Assembly: GCF_047663525.1 (NCBI RefSeq)
Contig: NC_092605.1
Location: 310,001 to 374,000 of the forward strand
DNA: 64,000 nt
From: Anas platyrhynchos
Taxonomy: Eukaryota > Chordata > Aves > Anseriformes > Anatidae
Direction of reading: 5' to 3'
Positions 27,501 through 37,979 of the stretch are shown one piece after another (the stretch's first letter is position 1; the number at the start of each line of letters is the position of its first letter). Under the pieces are notes generated by a model that worked only from the letters and a program-made list of their open reading frames with translations, did no database searches and had not been told where the DNA came from. A program made the position numbers and the translations under genes.

Positions 27501-30500
27501 TCTGGCCTTCTGATTCTCTTGCTCCATCCCACTAGGGAACAAGCGGGAGAGAGCAAGATGCTGTACAGTGCTTAGGTGCCTACTGGGATTGAACCACAAC
27601 ACACTGTAACAACAACTAAATACTGTCATACATAGACCCATCCAAACAAGGATTTTTTTTCCACTGATTTGCTTACCTGGTCTTTGCAAAATGGTTCAGA
27701 AGTTCCCACAAAGTCTGTTGACAGAGAAAGGTATCTTGCAAACGGGAGCCATCATCTAACTGTAATGCAATCCGAACCTATAGGAACAACACAGTAAATA
27801 CAAGGATTCAATGAAAATTTCTTCACTACAACTTTTTTCAGTGTTTTCTATGATCTTTGGAACCTGCTAACCAAAAATCGTGACTTTCTTCTAAACACTT
27901 TCTGCAAATTATTACATTAGATAAAAACAATTAGTATTTAATGATTGTTTTAGAAGTTAATATTCAGAATAGTTCTATTCTACTATGAATATTATGATTT
28001 TAGTTCTTTAGTAAATAGCTCTCTTTGGGCAATTCATTCAGTCTCCTCTCACATCACTGAAAAATTAACGTGACAGTGCAACTTCAATTTAGAAAGATTT
28101 GCAGAATAAAATTAACAGCTTTGCTTTCAGAGTCCAAGCCCACAGTACACATTTAGCACTGCTAGAAAAATTACCACTTTAATAATGTCACATGAATCTG
28201 TTGTATTCCTCTCAGCTGCACAACCTGTAACATATTTTCTTAATGTGAGAATGCATAGCATGATACTGGCTAATGTTACTATCTGCCTACAGAAACAGCG
28301 GGACAGTTGATTTCAGTTTTCAGTGCAACTCAAACATCCACCAACCTGACCAGCATCATTTCTCCAAGGATTTCTCTAGACCTTACAACTCATTTCTCCA
28401 TAAATTATCATCAAAAATTCTAGAGGACATCCATTTGATTATGAAATATTTTAAGACAAACTATGCTCCTAGCTTCCCAAAAATACTAGTGATGGTAAGA
28501 AAAAAGGGAGCCCTTATTAAAAAATAAGTAAATAAATAAAAACAACCTGCTCTTGATTCAGAAGACAGAGAAAAGAGTCACATTATTTTTCAAATATTGT
28601 GGTGTCTGTGCAAACTAACAAGCACAACTATAAGTTCACTACAGTTGATCTTCACTTCAATGACTGTATATCAACTCAGAGCCAAAGAGAAATCACAAAT
28701 TCAGAAATTTTGAAGATGAGGTTTGGCTAGCCATCTTCAAAAGGGACTGGAGAATTTGAAATTTTAGCTTCAAAGACAAGAGGACAGTGTAGTGTTGAAA
28801 AGCACATTTCAGACCTGCTTGACAGACTTTGAAGCAAGCATATTTGCCAGTAAGAGTCAGAAGATGCAGAGGAATAGAGGGAACTCAGACTAAAGCCTAC
28901 AGAGTTTCCAGAGAAAGTAAGCAGGAATATGGAGGACCTTTTGAACAAGCAATTGGAGAAAATCTAACAGGAACAGGTGAGAACAAAACCTTGAGGTCAA
29001 AAGAGAATTTGTTTACAGAAAGGTGTTCAACATCATTAAAAGCATCTGACAGGCTGAGAGGGGATGGAGTTACGATATGCATTCTGAGCTTCAGCTGTGA
29101 GAAAGTCACCAGGAACTTTGAAGAGAACAGTTACAGTGCAAGTGTCAAATTCACCTTTAAATAGGGTGAAATTTGAAAACTAGACAGTGACTGTAGCAAG
29201 TACATTTAGTAAACTTGCGAAGGAAAGGGAAGAGAGGGAAGAGCTTGCCAAACGGCAACACAAACTTGTTTAATTTTTCCCCAATGTTTTGCTAGTAACC
29301 CGTGTTTCAGCACAGCAAAACGAAAAACAAAAAAAAACGGAGAAAGCCTTATGAGTTTTACACTGAATTCAGGACAAAATGAATGCTGGCATGATTATGT
29401 TTCCTCTAGTAATCAGTAACACAGTCTGAGATCTGCTCTTCTAAATGTTCATTAGCTCCTTTAGTACTGTTCAGCTCATATACTTTCTAACAGCGTCAAA
29501 GGCAGTCACATACCCCAGTTTTTAGAGGGCTTTGATTAAAAAAAAAAAAAAAAAAAAGCCATATCCTGAACTGAAACACAGCCAGAGAAAGGCCAATGCA
29601 AGAGTCCCAAATGACATATCCTCACAAGCAATTGAGAGGCTCTGTTTTACACTAGCTGAAACTTTACAGCAAGTGGCTTCACAGCTATATAAAATTAATT
29701 CCAATAGCCCTGGCAGAATTGAGACAGCTTCATAAAGTACAATTCCAACACAGCACAAAGCTGTGTTGACTTCAGCATCAACATGCAAAAGAACTTCTCT
29801 GAGGAAGAACAAATAGCATACTTGCACATCCACACAGAGAAACAACAAACATGATTCAGAACTATCTTTCTTAAGTTACTGAACACCTAACCAACTATTA
29901 ACACGTTGAAGAAGACTATATGTGCAACTTGCAATTCACTGATGCTTCCTAGCTACCAAATTTTAACATGCAATTTCAGAGTGCATTAATCAAAAATGTC
30001 AAAAATAATTCTGGATGTTCAGGTTCTTAAACATCTGCATATGGTGATAGGAAAAAAAAATGGGATTAGGCCTTTTCCAACTTACAATGTGAATGTCCAC
30101 ATTCATCAGCAGGTGCTCATGCAGCTTCTACATATTCTTCAGACAATTTCTACCAAAAATCCCCATGGCAACAACAAAAAAGCAACAAGGAACTTCCAAA
30201 ATGAATACACTGAAGTCACAAGGAAAAAACTCTAGCAGCTGAACAAGAGATTGAGGACAGTAGAGCACCTCAGATGTAATCTCTATCTTTGAGAGAATAT
30301 TCAGACTTCTTTCCCAAGATGTCTACCTCTACATTTTCCCCAATTATCTGACCTGTCTAAAGAAGAGTTTTTAAAAAATCCCTATTAGATAGAACCTAGT
30401 ATTTCTAGTCAACTATGGTTGTTTAAATCCACAAAAATCAGCCTTATTCAAAAGCCTACGAAGGACATAAGACTAGGACAACAACAAAAGCTTTCTTTCA

Positions 30501-33095
30501 ATCTGTTTTAATTTGTCCCCCCCAAAATCTGCATCCTTCCCCTTCCCCCAGGAAATTAAAATAGACACCACACACTCCAGTAATCTGCAGTGTTTTCCTT
30601 GGAAGAACGTGTTTGTAATCTGCCACAACTCCTGCCAGTCCTTGCAGGACTGCAAATTGTGATCTGCTGGAGACAGGAATTTTTCTAATAAAGAAATCAG
30701 TGGCATCATCAACAACTAGCCAACAAAACTATGTAGTTTCATACTACCATTAACATGACCTCCTGATTTCTTCCGTGCTGAATACAGGCCTTAGATTTTT
30801 CTCATCTACAGCAGAGTGATGACAGCTGACATCACCATTCCATAAGAATCCAGCCCTGAAATTCAGACTGCCAGTTGCATCAGTTTTTTGGGCAACAGTT
30901 CAAAGCTAAGTATGTCACAGAAGTCACATTCAGTCCATTAGAAAAAGTCTTTCTCAAAATCCCTGGCTCTATATAAAATAATAGGAGATAATTGGCACTG
31001 GTCTAAGTTTACAAACATATAAGCAAAATGTCAATAACTTTATCACTACAACTGTACCGATAGCACCCCTAGATCACCTGCCATTACATCATTTTTACCA
31101 CATAACATGTTTATGTTCATTAATATCTCTGCATTGTTTTAAAAGTTCTGTCTCCAGCTGTTAGAATGACGTGCATTAAAAGATTTAAGTCTCCTAAACT
31201 TGACAATAATTCCTACAGAACAAAGCGTCCATAAGCCCTTTGCAAATAATAATAAATAGGAACATTAGAACAATGCTAAACACAGTACATGTCAGAGAAA
31301 ACTACAAAGCTGTGTGAACATATCGTGAATTCTTTAAGAATTTCAAATTTTAGTTGAAACTCAGAAGCAAACTACAGTAACAGAAATAGAAATTAGGAAA
31401 GGGAACTAACGCAACTGCTGAGCAAAGCCAACAGCGATCTTTAACATCTTATATATTTACGTCTATTAAGTTTTCCAGCCCCCTAAAAGATCCCCTTGCC
31501 CACCAACACATCGCTGGAACACCACCACCATATGGATCGTAAGCAAAGACTTCCAGCTCCTAATTTCCTACATCCCTTTTTTCACCATGCCTCCACTATT
31601 CTTCAGCTGGTCTTCCACTCGTGCATTTTGATCAAGCCTGAACATGTTCCTGCTCACTAAACATGACAAGATCATATCCAGCATGCCTGAAAAACTAAAC
31701 AAATCAGGTCACACTGTGAAATGAACATACCGTATTTCCAATTCCCGCTCTGTTGCAAGAGACTGGCACCATCTCCAGCTTGGCATTGTTGGGTAGTCTG
31801 GCGAATCTCCACTGTAAAGAGAGATCCAATACACTTCTCTGAAACCTGAAGAAGAATACAGTAAATGAAGACACCAGGAACCATCGTATGCAACCTTCAG
31901 ATCACTTTAGGGACTGGCAACAGTGCAACATCCAGGTCTGAAGCAACAGAACTCTCCACAGACTGGTTGGAAGCCATAGGGTAAGATGGTACTGCCTATC
32001 CAAAATACTAAAGGTTGTAGAGGTCAGAGATAAAATCCTCTAATTGTATTCCTACTCAGGTTTTAAGAGATAAACAACTGCTGAATACCTATTCACATGC
32101 TGCATACAACACTAAATAAAAATGTATTTTACTGCCAGTGAGATGAATAAGCTCTTGATTTTTATACTGTAAAAGTATATAGTCAAAACAGTAGGTAAGA
32201 CAGAAGAGTCCCTATCAGTCTGTCAACTAGCAAAAAAGTGAGTGAGGCAGGGAAGGGAGTGTTTTCACAGAAGGTACACAGGATTTCAGCACACGTCCTA
32301 AAAGTGAATGGAACTCAGCACTAGGAGAACCACAGAGCTTAACTCAAACAAATAAACTTTTCTAGAGAATAACCTTAACTGTACAGCACGGACCTCTCTC
32401 CCGTGATAACTGCGAATGATTTCCTCGTGCGCTATCACGCAGCACCTACACAGCTGTGGCAATGACTAAAACAAACACCAGCCTCAGTAAACAGCTAAAG
32501 GACGCCTTGGGCCCCTCTAGGCCGCCCGCCCACCCGCCACAAGAACGCCCACGCCGAACACCAAGCAGCTCCCACGCGTGTTTCACACAGGCCTCCCCGG
32601 CCGCCCTCGGGACAAGGCCATGCTCAGTGAACGGGGACAGGCGGGCGACACGGCCGGGCTGCAGGCCGACGGCGCCGTCCGCAGCAGGGAGAGGAGGGGA
32701 GAGGGGCCGGGGCCGGGGCCGCGGGCACCGTGCGGGCGCCTCGCCAGCAGCGCGGCCCGGCGCGGGGAGCAGCCGCGGGCGGCCCGGGGCAGGGCTTCCG
32801 CCGGGCCCGGGCGCGGCGCCGGGCCGGGGGAAGCGCAGCCGCCCGGCAGACCCCCGCGGTGAGACTCACTTCAGGCCGTACTCGCCGGGGCTGCCGCCCT
32901 GCTTCCTGCAGACCTCCTCGAGGATCTGCGGAGAGAACAGGGGCGTCAGGGGCCGGCCCGCGGCCCCGCCGCCGGCCGCCCCCGCCCCGGACCCACCTGG
33001 AGCAGCACCGTGCCGGGCCCCACCCGCACCGTGACCCGCCGCCCGCTGGGGGCCAGCACCGACACCACGGCTCCCCCCCCGCCCGCCGCCGCCAT
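3521..33095 (-). CDS. ASPSCR1: ASPSCR1 (TUG/UBXD9), tether containing UBX domain for GLUT4; 3' end missing
   Basis: Twelve minus-strand exons with AG/GT borders and consistent phases give 1,347 nt (449 codons): 33095-32997, 32925-32870, 31845-31731, 27777-27677, 17875-17818, 17025-16952, 16450-16012, 9265-9126, 6021-5940, 5062-4996, 3976-3914, 3573-3521. Residues 1-90 form the N-terminal ubiquitin-like TUG domain. Residues 91-168 cover a second ubiquitin-like region ([22 protein letters not shown]). Exon 7 encodes a 146-residue Ser/Pro-rich linker with [17 protein letters not shown]. Residues 361-388 are a charged helix. The UBX domain starts near residue 383 ([32 protein letters not shown]). 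The family protein retains GLUT4 vesicles intracellularly, is cleaved after insulin, and disassembles p97/VCP hexamers. The open frame ends in phase 0 after LTLFE. Human TUG is about 553 residues, so roughly 100 C-terminal residues are not accounted for and probably lie left of base 1. Confidence 0.96.
4516..4583. repeat. (GTT)n, C9 and A18 simple-sequence cluster
   Basis: GTT repeats (about 4,516-4,543) are followed by a run of nine C (4,557-4,565) and eighteen A (4,566-4,583), in the ASPSCR1 intron between exons 10 and 11. Length calls here are prone to sequencing error. Confidence 0.85.
7863..8463 (-). mobile_element. CR1 LINE fragment (3' end, ORF2 C-terminal remnant)
   Basis: The minus strand encodes a decayed C-terminus of CR1 ORF2 ([14 protein letters not shown] [20 protein letters not shown], then [30 protein letters not shown]) followed by the avian CR1 3' UTR with typical blocks on the plus strand (CCAGGGATGGGACATCAACA, GGCAACCTGTTTCAGT). 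The 3' terminus is near 7,863. It lies in the ASPSCR1 intron between exons 8 and 9. Confidence 0.93.
9266..16011 (-). other. ASPSCR1 intron between exons 7 and 8
   Basis: A 6.7-kb intron with scattered simple sequence. I see no conserved open frame, RNA gene or recognisable transposon. The 144-codon plus-strand ORF at 10,157-10,591 has no domain and looks random. Confidence 0.6.
19783..19803. repeat. (AAAT)n microsatellite
   Basis: About five AAAT units in the ASPSCR1 intron between exons 4 and 5, next to a T-rich stretch. Confidence 0.85.
20562..20975 (-). mobile_element. Internally deleted CR1 LINE copy
   Basis: The minus strand carries a reverse-transcriptase segment that ends in [15 protein letters not shown] followed by [11 protein letters not shown] (about 20,975-20,655). 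It is then joined directly to the extreme C-terminus and 3' end of CR1 ([17 protein letters not shown], ending at AATCACAGAATGG near 20,562). In intact CR1 these parts are separated by several hundred bases of ORF2. The copy lies in the ASPSCR1 intron between exons 4 and 5. Confidence 0.82.
23093..23115. repeat. (AAAC)n microsatellite
   Basis: About five AAAC units in the same ASPSCR1 intron. Confidence 0.85.
25081..25673 (-). mobile_element. Solo LTR of an avian ERVL-type endogenous retrovirus, sense on minus strand
   Basis: The element begins TGTCGTGG and ends CCAGAACA on the plus strand and is flanked by the perfect 5-bp duplication GGAGC (25,076-25,080 and 25,674-25,678). Read on the minus strand it has LTR architecture: TG start, full CRE TGACGTCA (25,415-25,408), TATA-like box (25,399-25,392), a degenerate trinucleotide tract (about 25,290-25,210), poly(A) signal ATTAAA (25,208-25,203), CA end. 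I recognise the sequence as a common neoavian LTR family; the 5-bp duplication fits ERVL. No internal retroviral sequence remains. It lies in the ASPSCR1 intron between exons 4 and 5, in the gene's own orientation. Confidence 0.9.
27052..27601 (+). mobile_element. Second solo LTR of the same family, sense on plus strand, more diverged
   Basis: The element starts TGTGGTGATGG, ends ACCACAACA and is flanked by the perfect 5-bp duplication CACTG (27,047-27,051 and 27,602-27,606). Landmarks shared with the 25.1-kb LTR, in inverse orientation, are GGGATAGAGTTA, GATAACACGCTGATGTTTTA, TTCCATACCATGTGGCATTG and the closing block GGTGCCTACTGGGATTGAAC. Its TATA box and poly(A) signal have decayed, so it looks older. 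It is antisense to ASPSCR1 and ends 70 bp from the exon-4 donor. Confidence 0.88.
27778..31730 (-). other. ASPSCR1 intron between exons 3 and 4
   Basis: About 4 kb of AT-rich sequence. The plus strand over about 28,730-29,110 is A/G-rich and might be a degraded repeat I cannot name. No gene is supported. Confidence 0.5.
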
Positions 33096-33720
33096 CTTCC
33101 CGCCCGCCGCGGCGCTGGCTCCCCGCTGCCGGGGCGGGGCCGGGCCGCCCCCGGGCCGCCCCCGCCCGCGGCCCGCCCCGCCGCGGCCCCGCCTCGCCCC
33201 GCAGCGGCCGAGGGCGCCGGGGCCGGCAGGCGCAGAGCGGCTCCCGGCTCCCAGCGGCACGGCCGGGGCCCGGAGCACGAGCGGCACCTAGAACAAAGGC
33301 AGGGAAACGGGGTAACGCGTGCCCGACGAGGAAGGGAGGGCAGCGTGCGACAGACACGCGGCCGGTGGCACAGATTCGCTCGGCTTCTCGGAAGAAGGGC
33401 GAGAAGGCAGAGCAAGACCCTCCGGCCTTCCCCTCCACGAAAAGCGAGGGGGCCGGGGGCCGCGCCGGGGGGCTCCGGAGGAAACGCGAGGGGCAGAGGG
33501 ACAGGGCCCGGCCCTGCTCGGCGCTGCCCAGCACCGCGGACACGGGAGGGCCCGGCCCGGCATCAGGGAGCGCTCTCCCGAGGCGGGTGACGGAGCAGTG
33601 GCTGGGGCAGCCCGGGCAGGCTGCGGAGTCTCCTCCTTCCTTGGAGATCAGAAGCCGCCTGGGCGCCGGCCCCGAGCAGCCTGCTCCAACAGGTCAAATC
33701 CTTGAGCACGCCGGCGCTGC
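32500..33720 (-). promoter_or_regulatory. ASPSCR1: ASPSCR1 CpG-island promoter with first exons
   Basis: A dense CpG and GC stretch spans ASPSCR1 exons 1 and 2 and the first few hundred bases upstream, while the flanks are AT-rich on both sides. There is no TATA box close to the start codon, as is usual for a housekeeping island promoter. The long open frames on both strands here are a by-product of GC richness. Confidence 0.8.
33089..33098 (+). promoter_or_regulatory. YY1-type element CCGCCATCTT overlapping the ASPSCR1 start codon
   Basis: On the coding (minus) strand the start codon lies in AAGATGGCGGC, the well-known YY1 consensus often placed just downstream of transcription starts with the ATG embedded. 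The match is complete; binding is inferred. Confidence 0.5.
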
Positions 33721-36700
33721 GAAGTAGCAGATGTTCGTAGGCAGCGGACAGCACGCGCACCACCAGCAGTTCTTCACCCTAAGCCGTAAGGGTCTGCTGA
33801 GGAGCTGCGCACTCGTGTGCTGAATGTACGGCAAGAATCCTCTTCTGCAGATGTAAGCTTTTTCCTCTTGAGCAAGCAGTGATGACAGTGACTAAAGACT
33901 GAAAATACCAATGCTACAAGAAAGGTAGCCCTTGGCAAAATATAAGAACTATAGCGACAAACTCATTTCAGAGAGAAACTCAGAAGAGGGAGCATTATGC
34001 CCATGGTCAAATGAGTGTCTACACAGTGTCACAAACAGAACACTAGTGGTAAGACAGATTAGAGCATCCCACTGCCTAAGAGAGAGAAAGAGAGAAAAAC
34101 ATTGAGCACCTTGCAGTTAGAGCCTTCTGGACTTCCCAAGTTAGAGGTTGTATCTTTACATCTAATATCTGCTGGATTTTTCTTACACAAACATGCTCAG
34201 CTGTGTTTTGAGCCCCCTTGTCTAAGCTTTTGGCATCCACAAGATCCTGAGGCAATGGGTGCCACAGTTCTGTTGTGTTGCATGACAGAAGTACTTAATT
34301 ATGCTTTAGAACTTATTCTTTGGTGTTCCCCAGCTTTTATTAAGACAATCACTAATCATTCCCCACTACCATCTCTGTAACACTCATAAGTCCATCAACA
34401 TATTTCCTGTGATTCCCTGCCACTGTAAGAGCATTCTGCTGTAGAATATAATGTGAAGAGGCATTACAACTTAAGGGTAAGATTGTCCTGTAAACTTTCA
34501 CATGCCTACAAAAGGGGTAACGAATATCCATGGTGTGCAAGTTCTCCATCTTTAAAATAAGGTAGAAACCCAGAGCTCTGCAAGTACTTATCACAGAACA
34601 AAAATATCCTGCTGTTCCACCTTCAACAGAAGGTATGAAGAAAAAGGAACGATTAAAAAGGCTATGTTAATGTCAGCTGCTGAGGTGGAGCAGCCATTCA
34701 ATTTTAAAAGATACATCTTGGTTTTCATGGAGCCCAAAAATTTGGTCTTGTTTCTGGATGGGGTTGGTTCTTATTTGATGTCTGAAAGAGGCAGCTGTTT
34801 CCTCTTTTGCATCTGAGAGTGACACATCCCTTAAAGAAATGTTGCTCCTGTTAAAAAAAATACCAATGTAATTTGAGCCAAAAATTTCCAAGTGGCTGGA
34901 TTAGAGAGATGAATCTAGCTTTTAATGGCATATCATAATCAGAGAGTTGCATGGAGGTTAATGGTCAAATTTCATATCCAGAGCCACTTCTAATCTGAAA
35001 TATTTATCTGAATTTAGAAGAATTAGGAGAGAAAGAAGGGAGAGGAAACTACAACCTGGAGTTCATTAAAGTGCTACAAAGTAATAGGAACTCATTAGGG
35101 AATTGCTGAAAATATCTCTAACAATTCAGATTTCTGCCACTGTCAGGATAAGAGCATGCCTGCAAATCTACCAGGTGAGCCTCAGCAAAACAACATCCAC
35201 CATGCTAAAAAGTGCATAGAAATTGCTTTTCATTAGCGATTACAGTGAATAAACTGTAGAACAATCTTTCCCTAAAATCACTTTTTAGGCAGCTAGATGT
35301 GCTTTGCATTATGGAGATATTTCATAATATAACTATGCATGTTTACATTCAGTCACACACTCACACAGAGAATAATGCAGAAGTTTGTTTCTCAAAAAAC
35401 AATGGGGGAAAAAAATATTTTCTTTCAAATGGATAGGAAATTAACTGTGAACATCTAGAAATACTTTGCAAACAGTTCCAAAATATCATACAGAATAGCT
35501 ATTTATCAGAGTAATGACAATACTGTAAAGTATTTCTTCCTGTCTTTACTAATGGTATGTACTACTAATCATGCTGAGTCCCACTAACGTTCAACTGGGT
35601 GCTTCCAACCACACATCACTTTGTACTCAGGCTATGAAGGGACTGTGTTGCCCTGTTGAAGTTCCTTTACCCCCCACCCCCACTGATAGCAGAAGAGATG
35701 GTGGTAAAGTAGCATGACCATGCAAAAGTGAGATTTTATCTGTTGGTGAGTGGCCTTCTGTGGGGTAACTTACATCTTCTACCCCTTCTTCCCTCCCCCC
35801 ACCACCACCACTTTGACCAACTTTTGATCAACTTGAGACCCAATAAATGAGCCAAGGAACTTTAACTGAGCCAGGGCCACAGAGCATCTGAGATCAGGTG
35901 CAAGAATGCTGCCTGCCAAAGGGAAACACCTGAAACACAAGTCCTTGCACGGGGCTCCCGGAGAAATCCTCCCAGCTTCTGATAGGGAAACATCAAGAGG
36001 TCAAGTCCTGGCAGAGTACTAGGGAATTTCAGAACTGTCTCATTTCCTGTTGTATAGCATAGTTCAATACGCTTCAAAATACTGAATTACACTACGACAT
36101 ACTGGAACATTTTATACAGGCTATTTCATTTTGAGAGGTACTAAATTGAAACAGCATCTCCCTTCACATTACTCCCAATGGTTAAAAATCTCTTGTTGGC
36201 CCCCTACATGCATCAACACTAACAATAAAAATGCCAAATCTTCAGTGTGTGGAGGAGGCGTCCAATTCTTTTGCTGCTTTCTCTGAGCTTTCTTCCATAT
36301 TGGGTGCAATCTACGTAGGACAGCTCTAACCAAAGGACTAAAATTTAGTGAAGCTGTTGCATTGATGGATAGTATTGCACAGTTCTCTGAAATCTGCATG
36401 CACTCGGACGTTCCCTCAAATTCAGTGTGTCAGAGTTACATTGTACCAAATTTAAATGTAGAATTTTCTAGAAGTAAGAAAGTAGTCTCTCATGCCATAC
36501 CCTGACAGTCTTACACTCTTCTAACAGCCCCCTTCCTCCTTCATGACAGAAGTAATACAAACATTTGTCTGGACTTTGGAAGGATGACAAGTAAGAGTGC
36601 TCTGAAAGAAACCCTCCTCCTGAGTTATCTGAAACAAGAGATACAGGAAAGCTGGAGGGAGCCCTGTAAAGCCAAGACAGGAATTATTTAACTTCTTAGC

Positions 36701-37653
36701 TTCCCCTCTTTGGACAAAAGCCCAAAGATCTGCAACATTAACATGTGCTTCTTTTTGCCCTAAGGTTCTTTCAGTGCCACCCGTGAATGCATCAGCTGGT
36801 ACAACGTGTTACAGAGTCCAGTAACTCCAGATCTGCCCAACGAGAATCAAGAACATAAGCCCATCAGTGTGACAAACAGCACCCTTTTCTCTTAAGAAAG
36901 TAGGATGAAGTTTAGCAACATTATCTGTCCCATTTTCTTGTTGTAGCTAGTGGAGTATGAGCTCCTGGAGTTGTTTATGCCAACTACTCCAGAGATCCCA
37001 AAGCACTCAGGACCTACAGATTAACATCTTCAGACACTGTGCAAACTAACCAGCTGCACCTCTGCTCTGTCAGCCTTGCAAATTCTCTTAACTTGCTGTA
37101 GCTGGTCCTAGGGACCAATTGCTCACACTTATCATGGCCAGTGAGGAAGGGATCTTAAAAGGTGGCGCAGTAAAAGATAAAGTGATGCAGAATTGTGCTG
37201 GGCCCAAAAATGTATTGGGGGTGACTGGAGGGTTACCTCAGTTTAACTTTTTTTTTTTTTCCTGGTTTAGGATACTGATGGTACTATCAGCATTTAAATA
37301 AAACATTTAGAAAAAAAAATCTCACTGAGGACAGAGCTGGGACAGGGTACGTAAGAGTAACTGAACAAGTAAAGAAAAAAAAAGTGATAATCCTATTGTG
37401 AAATCACAAGCTATGCATGTAGGAAATTCAGAGCTGAGGATGTTTTAAAAGTCCAAATGTGCTAAGGCAAAAAGTGTAGTTGCAGCAGCTGAACAGCCTT
37501 AATTCTTGCCCAATAATTAAACAAAACAAACAAACAAAAAGTCCACTTATTATTTCAAGGATACACTATTTTCACCTTTTTGATGGAGGATACGTTAAAT
37601 TTCCTCATAAAGGCAGCCTGTTTCCTTGCTCCTCTCTTGAGGGCTGTTGAATT
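33720..37653. other. Intergenic region between the ASPSCR1 and NOTUM heads
   Basis: The two genes are divergent, with start codons 6.0 kb apart. This stretch between the islands is AT-rich with no credible ORF, and shows only homopolymer runs. It could hold shared enhancers, but nothing in the sequence singles one out. Confidence 0.5.
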
Positions 37654-37722
37654 GTAGAATCATAGAACTATTAGGGTTGGACAAGACCTCCAAGATCATC
37701 CGGTGCAACCATCAATAGGTGC
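37654..37722 (-). mobile_element. Short CR1 3'-end fragment
   Basis: The plus strand reads GAATCATAGAACTATTAGGG, then TTGGACAAGACCTCCAAGAT and CATCCGGTGCAACC, the reverse complement of the conserved CR1 3' terminus. It lies in the intergenic stretch between ASPSCR1 and NOTUM. Confidence 0.8.
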
Positions 37723-37979
37723 TCTTGAAGTGCAAGAGCTGTCCGTTTGGGTAACTAAACAAAGGAATTATTTCAAGTGTGGCATTTTGTCTGCATTCCC
37801 TCGGTTTATAACACTGAATTCTGAGCTAGTTACAACATTTTTGTGACATGCTTTGCTCTTACAGTTGACAGGCGTCCTAGTAACAGATACTTAACGCTAC
37901 TTTTATGTCGGGGATTTTTTTTTTCCTTTAATTGCTGGAAATGTCATAACAGTGGAGAAAACCAGGGAGAGCCGCTAGA

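Larger units (their letters stand above)
17876..27676 (-). other. ASPSCR1 intron between exons 4 and 5
   Basis: The largest intron (9.8 kb). It contains the deleted CR1, both solo LTRs and two tetranucleotide microsatellites. The rest is unique AT-rich sequence without a supported gene. Confidence 0.7.

Noticed and set aside
32456..33705. Overlapping long frames around the ASPSCR1 island
   Set aside because: Low-complexity by-products of GC richness. Only the two short exons on the minus strand have splice sites and homology.
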